Shown piece after piece: positions 42,980 through 49,497 of a stretch of DNA of 49,497 nt. The stretch comes from Candidatus Scalindua sp. (GTDB taxonomy: Bacteria; Planctomycetota; Brocadiia; Brocadiales; Scalinduaceae). The translations under genes and the position numbers were made by a program. The stretch is taken from assembly GCA_018670825.1 (NCBI GenBank), contig JABHIW010000099.1:1-49497 (forward strand), written 5' to 3'. Under the pieces are notes generated by a model, which saw only the letters and a list, made by a program, of their open reading frames with translations, was not told where the DNA came from and made no database searches. Each line of letters opens with the position of its first letter. Within the stretch, counting starts at the first letter, position 1.

Positions 42980-43440
42980 TTACTTCTCACGCAAACGTTT
43001 TCTTCCCTGACTTACCGTACTATAATCTATACCCATCATTTCTCCGATCTCAGTCCCCTTCAAAACAACGAATCGATACAGCAGATCCATGGCTATCTGT
43101 CGAACATTGCTTCTATCACTTATTATCTCATGAAAACTTTTACCAACACTCTTACAGATAGCTTCAACAATTCCTTCTTTTTTTTTATACTTCTTCAAAT
43201 GTCTTACGGCAGGTATTTCACTGGATTTTACCGGTAAAAAGGTATCCTTTACCCGATCTATAAAAGTACGACTCCCCAGTATACTCCCACCAATCACCTT
43301 TTCCTTTTTTAGTTTTTTCTAAATAATTTAGATACCTGGCATTATTTTCCATAAAAGGGATAAGGATTTTGTAGTGTTTTTCCCGATAAATGCTTCCATC
43401 TCCCCTGTAATGACCTTTGCTTTCATCTTTAAAAAGCATT
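42980..43440 (-). pseudogene. Remnant of a REP-associated tyrosine transposase (RAYT), C-terminal part
   Basis: Frame 42980-43297 reads 'GGSILGSRTFIDRVKDTF', 'IPAVRHLKKY' and a DnaA-like helix-turn-helix end, 'GTEIGEMMGIDYSTVSQGRKR'. That order is typical of the tail of Y1 transposases of the RAYT group. Upstream, pieces in a second frame (43218-43439, 'NNARYLNYLEKTKKGKGD') look like the preceding part, so a frameshift lies near 43300. The HUH/Tyr domain is not recognisable, so the gene is broken. Confidence 0.5.
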
Positions 43441-43613
43441 TAACCAGACTGACCAAATATTTATTGACCATGCTGAAAATTAAAAAAATTACTCTAATTG
43501 CAATAGCGACATCTAAAGATTCAAACATAATATATCTCCATTTAAAGAGAATCATTAAAATCTCTCTAAACTTTTCAAGCCTGCTTAAGGCAGAGTGTAC
43601 GGAACTGAATTAT

Positions 43614-43943
43614 TCAAATGAGAGGGAACTTTAATGCAGTGTTAATCGCATCTTTAAGGACACCCAACGCGGCATTTATAGCCTGCTCTACTGCGATTAT
43701 CCCAAGTCCTTCAATTGCCAGGAAAACAGTTCGGCATGCATTTTTCTGTATTTGAAGTTGTAATTTGGCTTGTTCATCTGTTATCTCACCGGCTAATTTT
43801 AACTTTTCAATCATCACTAATGTCTCGGCAAGTTTTCTTGCTTCAGTTTCAGCATAAACTTTTACTTCCGGCCATTTTTTTGTCAATTGTCCTTTAAAGG
43901 CTTCCAGCATTTTTGCCGCTATATCTGCTACATCTATACTCAT
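43614..43943 (-). CDS. Hypothetical protein, amphipathic helical
   Basis: A 109-residue helical protein ending in an alanine-rich amphipathic segment ('EQAINAALGVLKDAINTALKF'). The 'LAGEITDEQAKLQLQIQKNA' block is reminiscent of small proteins that I have seen annotated as hypothetical in environmental bacteria; no function known. It lies 42 bases after the lipoprotein gene and completes a three-gene minus-strand operon with the lipoprotein and membrane protein. The start is uncertain by a few codons (MSID). Confidence 0.6.
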   Translation of the reverse strand: MSIDVADIAAKMLEAFKGQLTKKWPEVKVYAETEARKLAETLVMIEKLKLAGEITDEQAKLQLQIQKNACRTVFLAIEGLGIIAVEQAINAALGVLKDAINTALKFPLI

Positions 43944-43985
43944 CTCTATCCCCTTATTCGATTGAAATTACTTACAAAAAAAGCA

Positions 43986-44447
43986 CTATCCATCTCCTCT
44001 TTTTTTGGCTAATTCGAGCTTAAGTATGGCCGTAAAGCTTGAATTGAAATTGCTTCTTAGTGGTGCTATATGCCCAGGTGTAAGACAGCCTAATTTGTGT
44101 AACTCTTCAAGACTATTTAAACTATCATTTAATAGCCCAACCATTTTTATTGTTATTTCATTTTTTGGTAATGCCCTTGCTCGAACCTCAATTGCACTTA
44201 TAGCAATCTTCGAATCCTGGTAAAAAGATTTATGGTCTTCATATTTACATTCAGGTAAACCGACTTGAGACTCGACAGTTACAAAAAATGTTTCTACCTG
44301 TTTTTGTAATTCCGTTACAGCAGTATCCGTCTTTTCATCATAATCACTGATCATCATTACAGAACACCCTGATATAATAGACAAAACTACAAGAATAACA
44401 AAGAGATGTCGGCATGATTTCAAGTAAAGAATAATATTTTTTTTCAT
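43986..44447 (-). CDS. Lipoprotein, unknown family
   Basis: A 153-residue protein with a lipoprotein signal (lipobox LSIISGC, Cys at about residue 28). The mature part is helical ('VTELQKQVETFFVTVESQVG', 'LLNDSLNSLEELHKLGCLTP') with a possible Cys pair. It is the middle gene of an operon between the amphipathic protein and the membrane protein. The family is not recognised. The pairing suggests a shared envelope role. Confidence 0.65.
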   Translation of the reverse strand: MKKNIILYLKSCRHLFVILVVLSIISGCSVMMISDYDEKTDTAVTELQKQVETFFVTVESQVGLPECKYEDHKSFYQDSKIAISAIEVRARALPKNEITIKMVGLLNDSLNSLEELHKLGCLTPGHIAPLRSNFNSSFTAILKLELAKKRGDG

Positions 44448-44585
44448 GATTTAGTCCATCCTTTTTGAAGAATTAAATTTAACAGATACTTCATTCCCGG
44501 GTATTGTATTCTGAGCGGTCTTGACATAAAACAATTTAATATCATCAAGTAGTACAGACAACAGCAAACTTGACCGCTTTTTTCC

Positions 44586-45857
44586 TCATACCTGTTTCTC
44601 CGGGAACTTGAAGCCAATATACGTCCCTGAACTTATTCCCATAAGCGTCAGCAATTGAGAATCGAAATCCGGCATTGATAACACCCTGTATACTGACGCG
44701 ATGAAGATAACTCCCAGCACAAGTGTCCAGCCCGCTATCTGAAAACGGTGGAAACTAATTCCATTCATGTCACTGAGAATATCTTCAAAAAAACTTTCTG
44801 ACGCTAAGGGTTTCACGGTTTTTTCAAGATTCCCAATTTTTGCGACCAAGCGTACAAGCTCGACATTCTTGCCATCAAGTTCTTTTTTTAATATGTCCAG
44901 TTTCTCCTGAGCAGGTTTTTTTCCTATCTCCAGGTTCAGACTATTTATTTCCTTATTCAGTTTGTCCATCTCGCGATTGAGAGTTTCCAGTTTTTTTACC
45001 GCACTGTTACGTTTATTACCGTCTATAACGGTAGTACTCATGGCGGTCGCAGTACTGATACCTATAAGTGTGAGAACCGATGGTGTGAGGATACTGTAAA
45101 CATCCGTTACCATCCAGATGAATACGTAAGAAGCGATAACCAGTAAGAACCAGAATGCCATCTGTGTGCGTCCAAGGCTGAACGTCTTTCGGAAGGGTTT
45201 ACCATTTATATCTTTTCCTTCCGGCTGCGGGCCCGCGTCTCTGAGCAGATCACTCTTAATTGCGAGCCATACAAACAGAACAATCGCTGCCACCAGCATA
45301 CCCAGGTAAATCAAGAATCCGAGTACATCAATAGTGACGAGGTCAAATGTCTTGCCACCACAATAGACAGTATCTATTGGCGGCTGGTTTTCAATTCCTA
45401 TCGTTATGCTTATCTTGCGCGGTTTCGGTGGAAATAAATTTGGTTTGCCAAGTAAGCTGTTCCAGGACTTCTCGGTTTGAGCGGTTTCTGAATCTTCTAT
45501 CATTATGAGGTCAAATATCAACTCTTTGGCAGTGTCGCAACCACTCCTCGGATGTAGAGCACTAAGGGGATATCCATCGAAATAGAGGATGATATTTTCA
45601 AGATTGTTATCAGCCTTTGTCAATAATTCCGAAAGGTTATCAACCTCTATGGTTATAGATTCGAACAGTTTGCATTGACCCTTTACCTTCGTTATTACAT
45701 TCGTTACCCTCGGAGTCTTATCTTTTTCTTTCGTAGTCTCTTTCGCTACTTTTGGATCCTTATCTGCTTCATCCGCGTTTACAATACTCTGAAAAAAAAG
45801 TACGAAGGTAATGACGGTCAGTAGACGAACGGTCCATGCATTTATCTTCCAGTACAT
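44586..45857 (-). CDS. Membrane protein with coiled coil, unknown family
   Basis: About 423 residues from ATG 45857, chosen because GGAG lies 9 bases upstream; the frame opens further at 45887. An N-terminal signal (about 1-29), then a beta-rich domain (about 40-190) with Cys residues, and helix TM at about 200-220. After 'RKTFSLGRTQMAFWFLLVIA' come two more helices (about 250-290), a coiled coil (about 310-375, 'LNKEINSLNLEIGKK') and two final helices ('FQIAGWTLVLGVIFIASVY', 'LTLMGISSGTYIGFKFPE'). It has a recurrent pattern in unrelated genomes but no name that I know. Confidence 0.65.
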   Translation of the reverse strand: MYWKINAWTVRLLTVITFVLFFQSIVNADEADKDPKVAKETTKEKDKTPRVTNVITKVKGQCKLFESITIEVDNLSELLTKADNNLENIILYFDGYPLSALHPRSGCDTAKELIFDLIMIEDSETAQTEKSWNSLLGKPNLFPPKPRKISITIGIENQPPIDTVYCGGKTFDLVTIDVLGFLIYLGMLVAAIVLFVWLAIKSDLLRDAGPQPEGKDINGKPFRKTFSLGRTQMAFWFLLVIASYVFIWMVTDVYSILTPSVLTLIGISTATAMSTTVIDGNKRNSAVKKLETLNREMDKLNKEINSLNLEIGKKPAQEKLDILKKELDGKNVELVRLVAKIGNLEKTVKPLASESFFEDILSDMNGISFHRFQIAGWTLVLGVIFIASVYRVLSMPDFDSQLLTLMGISSGTYIGFKFPEKQV

Positions 45858-45880
45858 AATTTCTTCTCCTATCTTAGAAT

Positions 45881-45940
45881 TTAACAATATTTTTTATCTG
45901 GCCTTTTTACAGAGGCAATCAAAAGTGTTTGTTTATACAT
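45881..45940 (-). CDS. Possible leader peptide upstream of the membrane operon
   Basis: A 19-residue frame (MYKQTLLIASVKRPDKKYC) with GGAG 8 bases before its ATG ends 23 bases before the membrane protein start. It may be a regulatory leader peptide; the length is too short to be confident. Confidence 0.25.
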   Translation of the reverse strand: MYKQTLLIASVKRPDKKYC

Positions 45941-47231
45941 AAGCAATCTCCTTCAGAGTTGAGACAACCGCACTCCACGACCCTTCGGCTAACCAACTCG
46001 TCCAGATGAATCACCGCCAGACAGATTACTGGTTAACGTCTGACAAGTTGAAACCTAAAGGTTTCCACTACAGTTGGCAAACCTTGTCCCCCGAAACGAA
46101 CAACATGTTGTCAATAATTAATAGTGCCAGTTATTAAATTAGAGAAGGCAGGAAGAGGATAAAGAGTTTTTTCATAACTGTTCAAGAATAGAAATAAACC
46201 AAAAAAATTTGTTAAACAGTAATATGCAGTCTAAGCGAAATTCAAGTTTCAAAATGGGCGAAAGAGGTTAATCTCTTTATTTGTTCACCTAAAATATATG
46301 AAAGGTTAATCTCATTTGGACACTTATGGATTATTATAATTACTATTGAGTAGAAACTATAAGGGTATACCTTAATATACTCTTCTAAATACCTGAAAAA
46401 TCCCTTCGAAATACCTTAGTTTAACAGAAATTAGATAACATTTTTTGCGTTTGTTATTTGCGTTATGTTTGTGAATAAAGCGCCTGGAAATAAGATAGGG
46501 AAAGTAATGCCGGGAAGTTAAAAAAGGTTTGAGACAGGAATAAGATTGTCGGATAGAGACATCTATGGGAGAAAGGAAGTTCATGTATCGTAAGGTTAGT
46601 TCTTTAAAACTACATCCATGCATGTTTTAAAATCCTTTTCTTTGTGCCACTTAATGGTGTAATAGAGTGCTATCATCAATAATTAACTAGTCTCATGGAG
46701 TTTCAAGTATTATGAGGAGTCGCTAATATTTCATATATGGAAAGGCAGAGGGTACTTATATAGAAAATGTTTTCAAAGTCAAGGAAAATTTATTTGTTGT
46801 CAAGCCAATTTAGAAATGTCCTGAATTTAGCGAATTTAAAATAGTGGGTAATGGTGAGCAGATGAGGTCTGGGAATATCGAGATATCATGGAGATCTTAA
46901 ACCGGGAAGTCCTATTCGTATAGATGGAAAAAGGAAAGGGATAAGCGAATCAGTGAAATTGTTTTTAATTTTTCTTCCTGAGTTCCTGCTTTTCTCAAAG
47001 AATGCATATAGTGGAGATTGATTCCAGCGCCCCTTCAGGGTGCATATTCTCTCTGTTCTATTTTTCCGGGGTTTAAACCACGGGCTTAATCATTCTGCCA
47101 TTTAAGGCCATTAGCGATGTTGATCTTTAAATTTATTATATCTAAAATAATTATTACCTATGGATGTATGTGGATTTATCGTAAATGACGCAACCTGAAG
47201 GATGCGGCTACACAAATAGCTTAATTTAGAT
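45941..47231. other. 1.3-kb region without a supported gene
   Basis: Bases about 45950-46110 are richer in G+C and contain several short complementary segments, and lie upstream of the three-gene envelope operon. The rest is AT-rich. A short stretch near 46891-46940 reads 'DLKPGSPIRIDGK', reminiscent of an AbrB-type domain, with no intact frame around it. Frames on the minus strand (46372-46623, 47111-47386) have no family or start signals. Confidence 0.4.
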
Positions 47232-47261
47232 AAAAGTAGCAGGTCATCGCCTGTTACTTTT
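47232..47261. terminator. Hairpin terminator after the SUMF1-like gene
   Basis: A 12-bp stem with one mismatch, AAAAGTAGCAGG against CCTGTTACTTTT, with a 6-base loop and T/A tails on both sides. On the minus strand it is 12 bases past the SUMF1-like stop and ends in TTTTATC. Confidence 0.75.
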
Positions 47262-47273
47262 ATAATAAAAATG

Positions 47274-48473
47274 TTACGGTGTTCTTGCAATGCGGAAGCC
47301 AAGGTTGAAGCATCTGTTATATGGAGTGTGCCCGATGCGATTAGTCGTACGCAAATGCTTCGGTATGTCATCCCAGCTACCGCCACGAATAGTCTGGCGG
47401 GGTTCGCTAGACGTCCCTTTTAGATTGTTTTCAGGACTGTTCTCGTCACAATCGTTATCGTACAAATCCTGTACCTATTCCCATACATTACCACTCATAT
47501 CATAAAGCCCAAGTTTGTTTGACCACTTCTGCCCCACAGGATGATTTCTCTTGCCAGAATTTCCTTTATACCACGCATATCTTCCAATCTCTGACTCATT
47601 ATTGGTTCCAGACCACTTTTCGGTTCTGCCTCCACTCCTCGATGCATACTCCCATTCTGCCTCTGTAGGGAGACGGAACTCCTTGCCTGTTTTGTCACTC
47701 AACCAGTTTACATACTCCTGCGCATCGTTCCAGCTTACACCAACTACCGGATGAATATCGGTCTGTGAAAACCCCGGATTATTCCAGTATTTATATTTGT
47801 CCTTTTTAAATTCGCTTCCCGTCCAGTAATGCATTCCATCTCCTGTTTCCGCTTCTGTTTTGTACCCTGTTTCCTTTGTAAATTGTCTGAACTCGTCTAT
47901 TTTGACCTCATACTTACCTATATAAAAATCATCTACACAGGCCTCGTGCATAGGTGTTTCAGTATCAATTCCATCACGAAAGGTCTCTCCAATCTTAAAA
48001 CAACCGCCTTTTACAAGCACCATATTTTCATACAAATGTTCTAGAAAACGTTCTGTTAACTCCTTCTTTTCATCCTGTTCTATTAGCTTTTCCTCAACTT
48101 CAATTATAAAATCAAGAAAATCACTATAGTATTCCCCATCTCTGCCTTCTAATTTGATATATTTTTTCAAGTTAACAAGTGAATTGTCATATTTACCAGT
48201 TTTGAAAAGTACCTTACCGTAATTGTAATAAAATTCATTCGGTAGGTTCTTCCAGAGCGTTGATAGCTTTACAAAATCCAGGACGGCAGCATCCCACTTC
48301 TCTTCAACTATATTTTTCTTCGCAGACTTCATAATGATGTCTGCCTGGATCTCAATAGGTAAGTCCTCCTCCTGTGTGTATGCGATAGAAAGAATAAGAG
48401 TATTAACAGACAATATCAAAATTAATGAATGAAGAACGGTATTAATGGCTTGCAGCCTTAAACCTGATTTCAT
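47274..48473 (-). pseudogene. SUMF1/formylglycine-generating-type gene interrupted by one amber codon
   Basis: The frame is open from 48473 to 47475 (332 residues), stopped by TAG at codon 333, then continues in the same frame to 47274. The family motif at the break is 'SGNVWE-W-VQDLYD', so the stop replaces a Trp (TGG to TAG). The first 100 residues are a secreted or TPR-like helical part with a signal (about 15-33). The SUMF1 domain (about 150-399) has 'MVLVKGGCFKIG', 'HPVVGVSWNDAQEYVNWLS', 'FRLPTEAEWEYASR', 'RGGSWDD' and 'NLGFRIA'. It is either a fresh pseudogene, read through, or a base error. Confidence 0.88.
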
Positions 48474-48671
48474 ATTTTGTATCCTCTTAAATATCTTGAC
48501 GAATAATGCCTACTTTACTGGTTATAAAAAGAAATTAGTATACCTTTTGTATGTTAGCAATTTTGAAAATTTATACCTATCTCAATAAATCTAATTTATG
48601 CTCTCAGTATGTTTGTGTGAGTGAATATTTAAGAGGAAAAATAATCTTTGTCTTGGCCAAAATATAGGAGT

Positions 48672-49497
48672 TTATGTAATGCTATATTTATCTTTAAGCT
48701 TTACTGTTAACTCATGAGTCAGCGTCATTGCCTTTTTCGCATCTTCTAATGGCATAGTGCCTGTGCCACAGCTTGGAGTGATCAGTGAGTTTGTAATAAT
48801 CAGCTTCTGGTCAATCCCACTATCTACTAAACGATCAACGGCCGAAGTCATTTTGTCCATAAGGTCGCCTATCGTAATGTCTTTAATGCTGTCTGTTGTT
48901 GGAACAATTCCCCATGCTATAATTCCGCCTCTCTCAAGAAAAGATCTGACTTCATTTCTATACATAAGCATGGAATCCATGTACCCGAATGCGTCAAAAT
49001 TTATAATATCTACCCCCGTTTCCATAAGCATAGTCCAGTCAGTATTTCCGCAACAGTGAATACCTGAAAGTGAGTCTCGATTATGAATTGCCAGGAATAT
49101 CTCATTTAGTGATTCAACAATCTGTTCTTTCTTTAAATTGGCAAATGCCGAGCCGTAACTCGAAAGATATGGTTCATCCAGGAAAATAATCCTTGGCAAT
49201 CCAAATTCAGAATATTGATCAAGCTGCCAACACGCTTTCATAGCAAGTAATTTAACTATTACATCGAAAAGTACCGGATTATGAAGCATGGCTATCTGCT
49301 CGGGATCCTTTAATGAACCGGCCAGTGTTATTGGCCCGACTATCTGGCCTTTGATTGCACGGAGTCCTTCCGGCTTCTTCTCCTTAAGAAGTTTGATCAT
49401 GTTTGAAAAACCAAGAGCATGACTATCGCTTATAGAAAAGAGATTGGCATCTTCTGCCATATACTTGTTGTAAAACTCTTCCAGCTCTTCAGTACTG
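48672..49497 (-). CDS. MetE/UroD-superfamily methyltransferase-like protein (5' end off window)
   Basis: A frame of at least 275 residues with no start in the window; upstream codons STEELEEFYNKY continue in frame to base 49497. The fold is that of cobalamin-independent methionine synthase or uroporphyrinogen decarboxylase: 'GQIVGPITLAGSLKD', 'IIFLDEPYLSSYG', 'GIHCCGNTDW' (Cys likely a zinc ligand), 'DAFGY', 'IAWGIVPT' and 'TPSCGTGTMP'. It resembles corrinoid-dependent methyltransferase relatives more than MetE itself. Substrate unknown. It is the last minus-strand gene in view. Confidence 0.8.
   Translation of the reverse strand, partial: STEELEEFYNKYMAEDANLFSISDSHALGFSNMIKLLKEKKPEGLRAIKGQIVGPITLAGSLKDPEQIAMLHNPVLFDVIVKLLAMKACWQLDQYSEFGLPRIIFLDEPYLSSYGSAFANLKKEQIVESLNEIFLAIHNRDSLSGIHCCGNTDWTMLMETGVDIINFDAFGYMDSMLMYRNEVRSFLERGGIIAWGIVPTTDSIKDITIGDLMDKMTSAVDRLVDSGIDQKLIITNSLITPSCGTGTMPLEDAKKAMTLTHELTVKLKDKYSIT

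Noticed and set aside
43374..43634. 86-residue plus-strand frame and its neighbours
   Set aside because: They overlap the decayed transposase region, are hydrophobic by composition, and have no start signals.
46891..46950. Possible second AbrB-type gene (DLKPGSPIRIDGK)
   Set aside because: Only about 13 residues look right, with no start or matching N-terminal half, so it was not listed as a feature.
1..49497. tRNA or rRNA genes
   Set aside because: No T-loop/anticodon arm pattern or rRNA-like stretch was found by eye; a covariance search would be decisive.

Overview
The window is AT-rich bacterial DNA from a Gram-negative-type cell: it encodes lipoproteins, Tat and Sec exported proteins, a periplasmic solute-binding protein and many two-component proteins. 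There is no rRNA or tRNA gene that I can see. The mix (bacillithiol-type glycosyltransferase, PIG-L deacetylase, GMC/gluconate 2-dehydrogenase-like enzymes, many short dispersed repeats, generously spaced genes) would fit an environmental planctomycete such as an anammox-type Brocadiales, but this taxonomic guess is inference only.

Layout. 1-130: start of an IS110-family transposase running off the left edge. 394-2669 (minus): two small membrane proteins and a tandem pair of LysM proteins. 3371-10527 (plus): an alanine-rich lipoprotein, then an oligopeptide ABC importer (OppA, OppB, an OppC with a large insertion, fused OppD-OppF), with a GxxExxY nuclease-fold gene and flanking inverted repeats lodged between permease and ATPase. 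10779-12599: a kinase/response-regulator pair. 12741-17953: a short formyltransferase-like gene facing a probable bacillithiol pair (a 1004-residue PIG-L deacetylase ending in a cyclic-nucleotide-binding domain, plus BshA). 18177-21677 (minus): a sensor kinase with two response regulators. 22249-26542 (minus): SLC13-type transporter, cupin, and a radical SAM plus GME-fold protein pair. 26834-31122 (plus): toxin-antitoxin pair, PgpA, a secreted protein and a dihydroxyacetone kinase. 31177-34439: rhodanese, DUF1566-like protein, HopJ-like protein, a K+ channel with a zinc ribbon, and a small membrane protein. 

34677-39020 (minus) is the most interesting part. It holds a GMC flavoenzyme, a Tat-exported gluconate 2-dehydrogenase subunit 3-like protein, and a short exported peptide rich in GKCGG motifs. 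A second copy of the peptide and subunit 3 genes lies upstream, ending in a truncated GMC start. The peptides look like the HvfA-type precursors of MNIO-modified metallophore RiPPs, yet no DUF692/MNIO enzyme lies in the window; the neighbours are flavoenzyme parts instead. A hairpin between each peptide gene and its enzyme genes could set a high peptide:enzyme ratio. The locus and the upstream channel gene are bracketed by two inverted copies of a 78-bp repeat.

39719-42276 (minus): asparaginyl-tRNA synthetase and a CobD-like aminotransferase-fold enzyme. 42517-43440: decayed AbrB-like antitoxin and REP-transposase remnants. 43614-45940 (minus): an unrecognised three-gene envelope operon. 45941-47231: no convincing gene. 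47274-48473 (minus): a SUMF1-like gene interrupted by one in-frame amber codon. 48672-49497 (minus): a MetE/UroD-superfamily methyltransferase running off the right edge.
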